The notes under the pieces were generated by a model. That model worked only from the letters and a program-made list of their open reading frames with translations, was not told where the DNA came from and did not search any database. A DNA stretch of 24,344 nucleotides from DASUBV01 sp035763085 (lineage in GTDB: Bacteria; Actinomycetota; Actinomycetes; Streptosporangiales; Streptosporangiaceae), in assembly GCA_035763085.1 (NCBI GenBank), contig DASUBV010000316.1, forward strand, positions 1 to 24,344, in the 5' to 3' direction. Positions 15,287 to 23,250 of this stretch are shown here, piece by piece. The position numbers were made by a program, and so were the translations under genes. Each line of letters starts with the position of its first letter. Within the stretch, counting starts at the first letter, position 1.

Positions 15287-16180
15287 GTGCGCAAGGCTGA
15301 CATCACGACTGATCTCGTCACCCGGCTGATCGCGAGCCAGTTCCCGCAGTGGGCGGACCTGCCGGTCCGGCCGGTCGACGTCGACGGCTGGGACAACGCC
15401 ACGTTCCGGCTCGGCGAGGAGCTGTCGGTCCGGCTGCCCAGCGCCGAGGATTACGTCGGCGCGATCGCCAAGGAGCAGCGCTGGCTGCCGGTCCTGGCCC
15501 GGCAGCTGCCGCTGCCGATCCCGCAGCCGGTGGGGGTGGGGGAGCCGGGGTGCGGTTTCTCGCGGCCGTGGTCGGTGTACCGGTGGATCGACGGGGACCC
15601 GGTGACCGAGGAGACGCTGACCGATCCGGTCCGGTTCGCCGCGGACCTGGCCGACTTCCTCGGCGCGCTGTACGAGGTGGACCCGGCCGGCGGCCCGCCG
15701 CCCGGCCAGCACAACTTCTGGCGGGGCGGCCCGCTGGACGTTTACGGCGGTCAGGTGCGCGACGACTTGCGGGCGCTGCGCGGGCATATCGACACCAAGC
15801 TGGCCGGCGAGGTGTGGCAGGCCGCGCTGGCCACGCCACTGCCGGAGAAGCCGGTCTGGTTCCACGGCGACGCCCAGCCCGGCAACCTGCTGCTGACCGG
15901 CGGGCGGCTGAGCGCCGTCATCGACTTCGGCACCTCCGGCATCGGCGATCCGTCCTGCGACACCACGATCGCCTGGACCTTCCTGTCCGGGGAAGCGAGC
16001 CGGGTGTTCGCGCAGCGGCTCCCGGTGGACTCCGCCACCTGGATCCGGGGCCGCGGCTGGGCGATCTGGAAGGCGATGCTGGTGCTCGGCATGTCGCTGA
16101 AAAGCGGCGATACGCAGGACGCCGCCTTCAGCAAGGACGTGATCGGCAAGATCCTGGCCGACCATCTGGCCAGCCAGTAA
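15287..16180 (+). CDS. APH-family phosphotransferase
   Basis: 297 residues of the aminoglycoside-phosphotransferase/choline-kinase-like fold. Seen: GWDNATFRLGEELSVRLP (nucleotide-binding strands), a later Lys-Glu pair (AKEQRWLP), the catalytic WFHGDAQPGNLLL (Brenner-type HGDxxxxN) and the metal-binding VIDFGTSGIGDPSCD. Proteins of this subgroup phosphorylate a small hydroxylated molecule with ATP; many actinomycete members are chromosomal with unknown substrate and are not proven resistance genes. The GTG at 15287 is preferred over the GTG at 15251 because the family's N-terminus (DLVTRLIASQFPQWADLPV) follows directly and a -10-like box lies six bases upstream. It converges on the GH3 gene across a strong hairpin. 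Confidence 0.86.
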   Translation: MRKADITTDLVTRLIASQFPQWADLPVRPVDVDGWDNATFRLGEELSVRLPSAEDYVGAIAKEQRWLPVLARQLPLPIPQPVGVGEPGCGFSRPWSVYRWIDGDPVTEETLTDPVRFAADLADFLGALYEVDPAGGPPPGQHNFWRGGPLDVYGGQVRDDLRALRGHIDTKLAGEVWQAALATPLPEKPVWFHGDAQPGNLLLTGGRLSAVIDFGTSGIGDPSCDTTIAWTFLSGEASRVFAQRLPVDSATWIRGRGWAIWKAMLVLGMSLKSGDTQDAAFSKDVIGKILADHLASQ

Positions 16181-16192
16181 CCCGCACGATCC

Positions 16193-16218
16193 CGGATACT
16201 CCGACATCGGATTATCCG
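16193..16218. repeat. Imperfect inverted repeat after the phosphotransferase gene
   Basis: CGGATACTCCGA, CA, TCGGATTATCCG: 12-bp arms with one mismatch. It lies 13 bp after the stop and 22 bp before a stronger hairpin, forming a tandem pair. It is relatively AT-rich for this region and could also be a protein-binding site. Confidence 0.5.
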
Positions 16219-16240
16219 AGATCACAGCGGCCGGGAGCCG

Positions 16241-16278
16241 GACGGGCCCGGCGCCGCTTCCGCGGTGCCGGGCCCGTC
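16241..16278. terminator. Strong bidirectional terminator hairpin
   Basis: GACGGGCCCGGCGCCGC pairs with 16262-16278 over 17 bp (one G-T wobble) around a TTCC tetraloop. It lies between the converging phosphotransferase and GH3 genes, 15 bp from the GH3 stop, and works sterically for both. No T-run follows. Confidence 0.8.
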
Positions 16279-16293
16279 GCAGCCTGCGGGGGC

Positions 16294-19200
16294 TTAGCCG
16301 ATGGTCATGGCGAAGATGTGCATCGCCGTCGTCCCGGAGCTGACCGGGCTGCTGACGTCGGGCAGGGTCACGTACTGCACGGTCTTTCCTGCCTGCAGCG
16401 GGACGCCGGCGTAGTAGATGCTGACGTTCTGGTTCAGCTTCCCGCCGGAGGTGTTGATGTAAGGAACGGTGGTGAGGATGTCCCCGCCGGGTGAGGCCTG
16501 GTTGGCCCACCAGTCGGAGAACGTGAGCGAGAACTGCTGAGTAGTGCCGTCGGTGTAGACGATGGTGCCGGTGCCCGAGGCGGTGCCGTAGTCGCCGGTG
16601 CCCAGGACGCCGAGCGTCTGGCCCGAACCGGACATCGTGATCGTCTGACCGCCGGCCGCCACGTTGTCGGCCGTGCCGGGCGCGGCGTCCGGCCAGGTGA
16701 AGGTCAGGCCGTCGTGGGTGATGGTGGCGCTGGGAGTGATCCCCTTCGCCGCCAGGGCCTGGGCCGAGTAGCTGTACCCGCCGCCATCGAGGTTCCCGGC
16801 GGCCGGGCTGGCATCGTCGCTGATGCCGGCGTTGTTGAAGGCGCTGGCCAGTGACGGGTACGGCACCGACGTCGTGGCCGCCGCCGTCACGTCACCCTGG
16901 CCATTGGCGTCGGTGAACGTCGCGGTCGCGTCAAGCTCGCCGGGCCCGGACTGCGCGCCAGCCGGGACACTCACCAGCCAGGTGGTGGTGGCCTTATCGC
17001 CGGGGGCAACCTGGCTGAAGCTGGACGGCGAGGTCGCCGTCACGGTCCAGCCCGACGGGGCCGTCAGCGCGACGCTGACGTCGCTTAGCGGTGCCGTGCC
17101 GGCCGCGGGAAGCGTCGTGGTGACCGTGAACGACGATCCCGTTGTCGCCACCGGTGGCGCGCTCATGCTGAACGGCTGCTGGACGACGACCGGCGTCGAG
17201 CCGGTCACTCCGCTGACGGTGGCGCTGATCGTGGCCACGCCGTGCGCGACCATGGTGACCTGGCCGTCCGGGCTGACCGACGCCACGTCGGGGTTGCTGC
17301 TGTGGTAGCTGACCCGCGCGTGGCTGAGGTCGACGAAGGCCTGGTCGTTGCTGACCGCCTCGATGATGTTGTCGGCGCTGGCGTGCGGCTGCTCCAGCGC
17401 GGGGTTGGTGTCGTTGCCGATCCACGGGTTCTTCGCGGCCAGGTTCAGGGTGTCGCCGGGCTGGAAGACCACCCGGTCGGGCTGCACGGTGACGTACTGG
17501 ACCCGCGGCATGATCGCGCCGGTCACCTGGACCTGCGGCGAGGCCACGATGTCCCCCGAGTCCGGCCCGACCTCGAACTGGTAGGGACCGTCGTACACCA
17601 CCTGGCGCAGTTTCTGCTCGTCCCAGAAGCTGAGGCTGCTGACCTTGACCGCCAGGCTGATGTGCTGGGTCTGGCCCGGCTGCAGCACGGCGGTCCGGCG
17701 GAATCCCGCCAGCCTCCGGGCCGGCAGCTGGACGCCGGGGGCGCTGAACGGGGTCCCGACATAAAGCTGGGCGACGGTCGAGCCTGCGGTGCTCCCGGTG
17801 TTGGTCACGTTGAAGTTGACGTTGACTGTCCCGTTGGCCGACACCGCCAGGGGCGTGGCCTGGATGGCGGAGTACTTGAACGTGGTGTAGCTCAGCCCGT
17901 AGCCGAACGGGTAGGTGGGCGTGCCGGTGAAGTACTGGTAGGTGCGGCCCAGCCCGCCAGTCTGGTCCGGCGTCAGGCCGTAGTTCTGCATGTCCGGCAG
18001 CTGGGAGTCGCCGGCGTACCAGGTGAAGTCCAGGTGCCCGCTGGGGTCGTGCCGCCCGAACAGCACGTCGGCCAGCGCGGTGCCCTGGCTCTCGCCGTTG
18101 TACCCGCTGAACACGATGGACGGGAAGTCGCCCTGCACGCTGCCCAGGTCCACCGGGCCGTCGGACTGGATGACCAGCGCCGTCCTCGGGTTGCCGAGCG
18201 CGGCGACCTGGCTGATCAGCGAGTCGTAGTTGCCGGGCATCGCCAGGCTGCTGCGGTCATGCCCCTCGCTGGCCACCGTCTCGTCGGTACCGACGAACAC
18301 GATCACCAGGTCGGCGCTCTTGATGTCGGCCTGGGTCTGGGCCGACAGCACGGCCGGCCCGGAGGCCGTGGTCGAGGTGCCCGCCGCGTCGAAGACCACC
18401 GAGGCGCCGGGGCTGGCCGCGCGGACGGCACTGGTGATGCCCTGGACGGCGTTCACCTGCAGCGACGGGGCCCCGGAGTAGCCGCCGAGGGTGACGGTGT
18501 TAGCCAGGTTGCCGAGGATGACGACCCTGTTCAGCTGGGCTGGGTCGGCGGGCAGCAGCGGCGCGGATGAACCGCTGACGTTGTCGTTCTTGAGCAGCAC
18601 CAGGTCGTTCTCCGCGATCTTGGCGGCCAGGGACTGGTGCGCAGGGCTCTGGATGACGTCCTTGGTGATCTTGGTGTAAGGAACCATGGACGGGGGATCG
18701 AACTCGCCGGTCTCCATCCGGATCGTGAACAGGTGCACCAGGTCAGTGTCAATGACGCCCTCGCTGAGGGCGCCGGCGTTGATGGCCTGCTCGATGTTCT
18801 GCACGGTGTCCTCGGCGCCGGTGCAGTTGAGGTCCGTGCCCGCGCGCAGTGCGTAAGCCTGCCCGCCGGCCGCGCCGGCGATCTGCTGGCCGGTGGCGGT
18901 GCTGGTCCATGTGGTGGTCCCGCCCGAGGCGGCAGTAGTCCAGCCGGGCGGCGCCCAGTGGTGGCTGCCGTAGACGTCGCCGACCGCCCCGCAGTCGGAG
19001 GTGATATAGCCGTCGAAGCCGTAGGTGCGCTGGGCGAGCTCGTTAGCCGTGTAGGTGTCGGCCGGCGACGGGGTTCCGTTAATCGCGTTGTAGGAGGTCA
19101 TTAGCCCGGAGACGTGCGAGTTCTCGATGAGGCTGCCGAACTGGGCGGTGTAGTAGTCGCGGATGTTGGCGTCGGTGGTGTTGGAGCTGCCCGAGTCGCG

Positions 19201-19974
19201 GTTGTCGTCGACGTTGTTGAGCGCGTAGTGCTTGGCCGTGGCGGCTACCTTGAGGAATCCGGTCATGGGCTTGCCGCTCATCGTCTCGCCCTGGTAGCCG
19301 TCCACGAACGCGCCGGCCATCCGCGAGGACAGGTAGGGGTCCTCGCCGAACGCCTCGTCGGTGCGGCCCCAGCGCGGGTCGCGGTCCAGGTTGACGGTGG
19401 GCGCCCAGTAGGTGAGCGAGCCATAGTCGCTCCTGGCCGGGCCGATGTTATTCTGGCCGGTGCCCCACAGCGACTTGTCCAGGAAGCCGCGCGCCTCGTC
19501 GGAGATGTCGGTGGTCTCGGCGTAGGTCAGCGCCGGGTCCCAGGTCATCGTGGATGCGAAGTTGCTCGGGAAGCTGGTCGCGTGCACCCCGCCCGAGGCG
19601 CTGCCGGAGTTGGTGTCCGCGCCGAGAGTGTTGATCCCGTGCTGGCCCTCGCTCCAGTAGGTGTACTGCTGCACGCCCAGGCGCGGGATGGCGGGCGCGT
19701 TGTTGGTGTGCAGCTGGGCGATCTTCTCGGGCAGCGTCATGCGGGACACCAGGTCCGCGGCGCGCTCGGCGGGGGAGTAGTCCGGGTTCAGGTAGACGGG
19801 AACGCTGCTCTGGCTGGCGGGCCCGGCTGCCGCGACCCGGGCCTGGCCGGCGGCCGGAGTCCGGGCCTGCCCGGCGGCCAGGGCGGCGGGCGGGGCGGCG
19901 GCTAAGCCGATCGCGCCTAGCGCGGCGCAGACCGATGCGGTGAGGATCCGCCAGGACCGTGACCTCGTCGCCAT
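16294..19974 (-). CDS. Secreted multidomain GH3 beta-glycosidase (beta-xylosidase-like)
   Basis: 1226 residues from the ATG at 19974, chosen over the ATG at 19992 because GGAGGAG lies directly upstream of 19974 and the signal peptide then begins MATRSRSWRIL. Cleavage is likely near AALA (about residue 34). The GH3 catalytic domain (about 61-440) has DRDPRWGRTDEAFGEDP, the AKHYALNN Lys-His pair (248-249) and TSDCGAVGDV with the nucleophile Asp327. Then come the GH3 C-terminal domain, the FnIII-like domain (starting YPFGYGLSYTTF), a Big_2-like Ig domain (VSYHSSNPDVASVSPDGQV), a NEW3-type domain and a C-terminal module shared with the GH35 enzyme. The NNVDDNRD stretch and overall layout resemble the beta-xylosidase/arabinosidase branch, but the sugar is not certain. 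It diverges from the ROK gene and is probably controlled by the operator at 20019-20043. Confidence 0.92.
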   Translation of the reverse strand: MATRSRSWRILTASVCAALGAIGLAAAPPAALAAGQARTPAAGQARVAAAGPASQSSVPVYLNPDYSPAERAADLVSRMTLPEKIAQLHTNNAPAIPRLGVQQYTYWSEGQHGINTLGADTNSGSASGGVHATSFPSNFASTMTWDPALTYAETTDISDEARGFLDKSLWGTGQNNIGPARSDYGSLTYWAPTVNLDRDPRWGRTDEAFGEDPYLSSRMAGAFVDGYQGETMSGKPMTGFLKVAATAKHYALNNVDDNRDSGSSNTTDANIRDYYTAQFGSLIENSHVSGLMTSYNAINGTPSPADTYTANELAQRTYGFDGYITSDCGAVGDVYGSHHWAPPGWTTAASGGTTTWTSTATGQQIAGAAGGQAYALRAGTDLNCTGAEDTVQNIEQAINAGALSEGVIDTDLVHLFTIRMETGEFDPPSMVPYTKITKDVIQSPAHQSLAAKIAENDLVLLKNDNVSGSSAPLLPADPAQLNRVVILGNLANTVTLGGYSGAPSLQVNAVQGITSAVRAASPGASVVFDAAGTSTTASGPAVLSAQTQADIKSADLVIVFVGTDETVASEGHDRSSLAMPGNYDSLISQVAALGNPRTALVIQSDGPVDLGSVQGDFPSIVFSGYNGESQGTALADVLFGRHDPSGHLDFTWYAGDSQLPDMQNYGLTPDQTGGLGRTYQYFTGTPTYPFGYGLSYTTFKYSAIQATPLAVSANGTVNVNFNVTNTGSTAGSTVAQLYVGTPFSAPGVQLPARRLAGFRRTAVLQPGQTQHISLAVKVSSLSFWDEQKLRQVVYDGPYQFEVGPDSGDIVASPQVQVTGAIMPRVQYVTVQPDRVVFQPGDTLNLAAKNPWIGNDTNPALEQPHASADNIIEAVSNDQAFVDLSHARVSYHSSNPDVASVSPDGQVTMVAHGVATISATVSGVTGSTPVVVQQPFSMSAPPVATTGSSFTVTTTLPAAGTAPLSDVSVALTAPSGWTVTATSPSSFSQVAPGDKATTTWLVSVPAGAQSGPGELDATATFTDANGQGDVTAAATTSVPYPSLASAFNNAGISDDASPAAGNLDGGGYSYSAQALAAKGITPSATITHDGLTFTWPDAAPGTADNVAAGGQTITMSGSGQTLGVLGTGDYGTASGTGTIVYTDGTTQQFSLTFSDWWANQASPGGDILTTVPYINTSGGKLNQNVSIYYAGVPLQAGKTVQYVTLPDVSSPVSSGTTAMHIFAMTIG
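16297..16863 (-). other. C-terminal module shared with the GH35 enzyme
   Basis: This is the last 189 residues of the GH3 protein, from PYPSLASAFNNAGISDD to the final HIFAMTIG. It is collinear with the end of the GH35 protein (14479-15063). The identity by eye is highest at the FTWPD, TDG and HIFAMT positions. It follows a NEW3-type Ig-like domain in both proteins, so the whole NEW3-plus-module tail may have moved as one unit. Confidence 0.8.
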
Positions 19975-20018
19975 TTCTCCTCCATGAGCCATTGGCGGTG
20001 ATGAAGCTAGTTACCACC

Positions 20019-20043
20019 GTTTTGTATTGATTCAATACAAAAC
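20019..20043. promoter_or_regulatory. Perfect 25-bp inverted repeat, probable ROK repressor operator
   Basis: GTTTTGTATTGA, one T, then TCAATACAAAAC: 12-bp arms without mismatch, and strikingly AT-rich in this genome. It is 45 bp upstream of the GH3 start and 143 bp upstream of the ROK start. ROK-type repressors bind AT-rich dyads of this size next to the genes they control, so this repeat is the obvious candidate site for repression of both genes. Confidence 0.8.
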
Positions 20044-20063
20044 ATAACTTGCCCGATTATGCT
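20034..20063 (+). promoter_or_regulatory. Candidate promoter of the ROK gene overlapping the operator
   Basis: TATGCT (20058-20063) is a fair -10 box. With an 18-bp spacer the -35 would be AATACA (20034-20039), inside the right arm of the 25-bp inverted repeat. This would give autoregulation. The -35 match is weak. Confidence 0.4.
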
Positions 20064-20185
20064 GTCAAGGCCCCATATGCCTCGACCGGCGTTCCCGGTC
20101 CGGTGGGCAGCGGGCGCAGGCTGGCCGGGACGGCGCGGAAGGTGCCTGCCGGCCGGGTGACCGGGGCCAGAGAAGGTGGGCGCAC

Positions 20186-21475
20186 GTGCCGGACAGGGGC
20201 TCCTTCACCATCCCGGCCCGGGCCGGGCATACCGACATCCGCCGCAACAACCTCGAGGTCGTGCTGCGCCACCTGTGGGCCGCCGGGCATGCGTCGCGGG
20301 CCGGCATCGCGGCGCGCGCCGGGCTGACCAGGGCGACGGTGTCGCGGCTGGTCGGTGAGCTGATCGGCCTCGGGCTGGTGGCCGAGACCGGGATGGCGGC
20401 CGGCCAGGGCCAGGGCCGGCCGGCCACCCAGCTGACGGTGGCCGGCCGGCACGTGCTGGCCATCGGCGCGGAGATCAACGTCGATTACCTGGCGGTGCTT
20501 GCCGTGGACCTCGGCAACCGCGAGATGTACGCGCAGCGGCAGGCCTTCGACGCCCGGCAGGCCGGGCCAGCGGCCAGCGTCCGCGCGCTGGCGGCGATGT
20601 GCGCGGACTGCCTGGCCGCCGTCCCGGCTGCGATCGGCGGCCGGGGCCGGGTCATCGCCGGCCTGGGCATCGCCATCCCCGGCCTGATTGATGAAGCGAG
20701 CGCGACGGTTAGCTGCGCGCCCAACCTCGGCTGGGATGACTTCCCGGTGCTGCCCGAGCTGGGCCCGGTCCTCGGCGGCGAGCCAGGGGCCGCGGTCGTC
20801 ACCATCGGCAACGACGCCAACCGCGCCGCGATCGCCGAGTACCGGGTGGGCGGCCGGGCCGGCACCCAGAACCTGGTCTACGTGACCGGCGAGGTCGGCA
20901 TCGGCGGCGGCATGATCGTGGCCGGCCGGTCCCTGCTCGGCTCGCGCGGGTACGGCGGCGAGTTCGGGCACATGACGCTCGACCCGGATGGCCCGCCCTG
21001 CGGCTGCGGCCGCCGCGGCTGCTGGGAGGCCTACGTCGGCCTCGACGCGCTGCTGCGGGCCGCCGGCCCGCTGCCGGACCCGGCCGTCTCCGGGCCGGCC
21101 GGCGCCGGGCCGGGCTCGCCGGAGGACAAGATCATGTCGATCGCCGCCGCGGCGCGCGCCGGGGACCGCCGGGCGCTGACCGCCCTGGCCGGCCTAGGCC
21201 GCTACCTCGGCATCGGCGCGGCGAACATCGCCAAGATCGTCAACCCGGAGGTCATCATCCTCGGCGGCTACTTCACCGCCTTCGCTGAGTGGGTCCTGCC
21301 GCCCGCCCGCGCGTCACTGCGCGCCGGACTGCTGGCCCCCGGCCCGGCTGGCTGCGAGCTGACTACGTCGGACCTGGGGTTCATGGCCGCGGCCCGAGGC
21401 GCCGCCATCGACATCCTGGACCAGGTGATCACCAACCCGTATCGGCTGCTCAGCACGCACGCCGGGGAGCGCTGA
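20186..21475 (+). CDS. ROK-family transcriptional repressor
   Basis: 429 residues. The N-terminal winged helix-turn-helix (about 16-75: DIRRNNLEVVLRHL, then RAGLTRATVSRLVGELI) is followed by a ROK sugar-kinase-like domain. Seen there: IGAEINVDYLAVLAVDL, GNDANRAAIAEY, GEVGIGGGMIV, and the zinc motif GEFGHM...CGCGRRGCWE (His262, Cys272, Cys274, Cys279). Such proteins are DNA-binding repressors released by a sugar or sugar phosphate. The GTG at 20186 has AGAAGGTGG a few bases upstream. It diverges from the GH3 gene with a 25-bp inverted repeat between them, so control of GH3 and of itself is likely. The inducer cannot be read from the sequence; a product of GH3 such as xylose is a guess. The stop is only 7 bp from that of the converging FAD oxidase. 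Confidence 0.93.
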   Translation: MPDRGSFTIPARAGHTDIRRNNLEVVLRHLWAAGHASRAGIAARAGLTRATVSRLVGELIGLGLVAETGMAAGQGQGRPATQLTVAGRHVLAIGAEINVDYLAVLAVDLGNREMYAQRQAFDARQAGPAASVRALAAMCADCLAAVPAAIGGRGRVIAGLGIAIPGLIDEASATVSCAPNLGWDDFPVLPELGPVLGGEPGAAVVTIGNDANRAAIAEYRVGGRAGTQNLVYVTGEVGIGGGMIVAGRSLLGSRGYGGEFGHMTLDPDGPPCGCGRRGCWEAYVGLDALLRAAGPLPDPAVSGPAGAGPGSPEDKIMSIAAAARAGDRRALTALAGLGRYLGIGAANIAKIVNPEVIILGGYFTAFAEWVLPPARASLRAGLLAPGPAGCELTTSDLGFMAAARGAAIDILDQVITNPYRLLSTHAGER

Positions 21476-21482
21476 CCGCCCA

Positions 21483-23015
21483 CTACCGGGGTGGCTCGGG
21501 GACCGACTGCGGGAACCGGAAGACGTCGTCGGGATCGTACCGGTGCTTGACCCGCGTCAGCCGCGGCAGATTGGCGCCGTAGTAGGCCGTGCGCCAGTCC
21601 GGCAGGGACGGGTCGATGAAGTTCTGGTAGGCCTGCCGGGTGCCGAAGGGGGCAAGCTGGTGGTAGCCCTCGGCCAGCCACTCCAGCCCGGCGGACACGA
21701 CGCGGTCATCGTCGCGGGCGGTCCAGGTGAACTCCTGGTCGGTGAGGAACGCGGCGTCCCGGTGCACGAAGGCGGTGGCGGCCGGGCCGACCCGGCTGAT
21801 AGCGCCGCCCCAGGCGAACATGGTGAGGCCGCCGCCGCCCGGGTTAGCGCTGCCGGGCCAGCGCTCGATCCAGCCCAGGGCGGTGTCGAGGCCGGCGTCT
21901 GGCAGTGCCTGCGCCAGGTAGCGGGACTTGGAAGCGAACTTGCCGGTCGGCGCGCTGTGCGCGAGGAAGGCCTGAGCCCGGGTGTAGCTGCGGTCCTCGA
22001 TCTGCTGCCGGGCGGGCCAGGCCGCGGCGAGCACCGGCTCCAGCAGCCCGGCCAGCTCGCGACCCGGGCCGAAGTACAGGCCCAGCGCCGAGACCCCGCG
22101 CTCGGGCGCACCGCCGGTGACCCGGCCGCCGCCGCGCACGTCCAGGCCCAGCCGGCACGACAGCGTGTCCGGGGCCTGCGACATCAGCCCGAGCATGCTG
22201 CTCAGCGCGGCCCGGGCGTCCTTCCAGGCCCATTCGAGCTTGTAGACCGAGACGCTGCCGACCTGCTCCGCCCGCAGCGCGTAGCGGGTGTTGATGCCGA
22301 AGTTGCCGCCGCCCCCGCCCCGGCAGGCCCAGAACAGGTCGGGGTGGGACTGCGCGCTGACCTGCAGCACCTCGCCGGACGCCGTGACGACCTCGGTGTG
22401 CAGCAAGTGATCGCAGGTCAGCCCCAGATGACGGCTGCTGAACCCGAAGCCGCCGCCCAGCAGCAGCCCGCTGACAGCCACCGTCGGGCACCGGCCGCTT
22501 GGCACGGCGACGCTGGTCCCGGCCAGGGCGGCGTACAGGTCGTGGTTGCGCGCCCCCGCCCCGGTCCGGATGATCATCGACCGCGTGTCCACCTGGACCT
22601 GGTTCATCCGGGCCAGCGAGATGACCAGGCCGTGGCTGGTGCTGTAGCCGCCGTAGCTGTGCCCGCCGGACCGGGCCGCGAACGGGACTCCGGACCTGCG
22701 CGCCCAGCGCAGTGCCGCCTGCACGTCGGCGGTGTCCGCGCACAGTGCCACGCCCTCGGGCCGGATGCTGGCGTACCGCTTGTTATAGGGCAGGCTGGCC
22801 CCCGCGTAGCCGCGGTCACCCGGCCGCAGCAGCGGACCACGTAACTGCCGGGCCAGCGCGGCCCAGTCCGGCGCCCGCCGGGCCGGGCGCGGACGGGACA
22901 GCCGCGGGCCGGTCGCCTGCTGGCCCGGCCGGGCCAGCAGCGCCCCGCCGGCGCTGGCCCCCAGGACGGCCCGGCCGGTCATGCCGAGCGCCGCCCGGCG
23001 AGTGATGTCGTCCAT
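21483..23015 (-). CDS. Secreted FAD-dependent oxidase (berberine-bridge-enzyme-like)
   Basis: 510 residues from the ATG at 23015. A twin-arginine type signal (DITRRAALGM followed by AVLGASAGGALLA) predicts export of the folded flavoprotein. The FAD-binding PCMH domain has ARSGGHSYGGYS with His119 and SGRCPTVAVSGLLLGGGFG with Cys176; in this family these two residues attach FAD covalently at both positions. The C-terminus has the BBE motif (YYGANLPRLTRVKHRYDPDDVFRFPQS). Relatives oxidise sugars, oligosaccharides or secondary metabolites and pass electrons to oxygen, giving hydrogen peroxide. The frame is open to an ATG at 23135, but the extra 40 residues would bury the signal peptide. Next to secreted glycosidases, a role as an oligosaccharide oxidase is possible but unproven. 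Confidence 0.9.
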   Translation of the reverse strand: MDDITRRAALGMTGRAVLGASAGGALLARPGQQATGPRLSRPRPARRAPDWAALARQLRGPLLRPGDRGYAGASLPYNKRYASIRPEGVALCADTADVQAALRWARRSGVPFAARSGGHSYGGYSTSHGLVISLARMNQVQVDTRSMIIRTGAGARNHDLYAALAGTSVAVPSGRCPTVAVSGLLLGGGFGFSSRHLGLTCDHLLHTEVVTASGEVLQVSAQSHPDLFWACRGGGGGNFGINTRYALRAEQVGSVSVYKLEWAWKDARAALSSMLGLMSQAPDTLSCRLGLDVRGGGRVTGGAPERGVSALGLYFGPGRELAGLLEPVLAAAWPARQQIEDRSYTRAQAFLAHSAPTGKFASKSRYLAQALPDAGLDTALGWIERWPGSANPGGGGLTMFAWGGAISRVGPAATAFVHRDAAFLTDQEFTWTARDDDRVVSAGLEWLAEGYHQLAPFGTRQAYQNFIDPSLPDWRTAYYGANLPRLTRVKHRYDPDDVFRFPQSVPEPPR

Positions 23016-23190
23016 GTCCCTGCCCCCGATGTCCCTGCCGCCGCGGTTACGCCCCGGACGCGGCACGACCCTACGCCGGCACAGCCCTGGGCGCCGCGCG
23101 CCACACGGCAGCCATGCGTGCCCCGTGATCGGCACCTGCGCAGGTCAGAGGGGCAGGCGTCGCGGCCGGACCGGCGGGCTGCGGGCCGTC

Positions 23191-23250
23191 AGCCGCGTGT
23201 GCGGTCGGCTATCCGCGTGTGCGGCCCTCTAGCCGCGTGTGCGGCCGGTC
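23191..23250. repeat. Three tandem copies of a 20-bp unit with a CCGCGTGTGCGG core
   Basis: CCGCGTGTGCGG occurs at 23193-23204, 23213-23224 and 23233-23244, exactly 20 bp apart and each preceded by AG or AT. Each core can form a 4-bp hairpin (CCGC/GCGG). The last copy lies inside the final codons of the TIGR03086 gene and the other two lie just beyond its stop, in the region upstream of the FAD oxidase gene. The bases between cores differ. It may be a local duplication of the gene's end, or a set of phased protein sites (about two helix turns apart). Confidence 0.75.

Noticed and set aside
15094..15300. Small frame reading LAGPV-type repeats
   Set aside because: The repeats are a DNA-level 14-16-bp array with non-coding period changes, so the peptide is a by-product.
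15287..16180. Antibiotic resistance gene
   Set aside because: The APH fold alone does not show resistance; there is no mobile element or antibiotic cluster, and many chromosomal relatives have other substrates.
17242..18570. Long plus-strand frame opposite the GH3 gene
   Set aside because: Its composition is that of an antisense shadow (Val/Gly/Arg/His-rich) and there is no start signal or motif; the GH3 gene is secure.
19975..19992. GH3 start at the ATG at 19992
   Set aside because: No ribosome binding site there; GGAGGAG directly precedes the ATG at 19974 and would otherwise be coding.
21543..22844. Long plus-strand frame opposite the FAD oxidase
   Set aside because: Shadow of a gene with clear FAD-binding and BBE motifs; no domains of its own.
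23016..23135. FAD oxidase start at the ATG at 23135
   Set aside because: It would place 40 non-conserved residues ahead of the twin-arginine signal peptide.
23191..23250. Possible CRISPR array
   Set aside because: The units are 20 bp in total with 8-bp gaps, far shorter than CRISPR repeats and spacers, and no cas genes are present.
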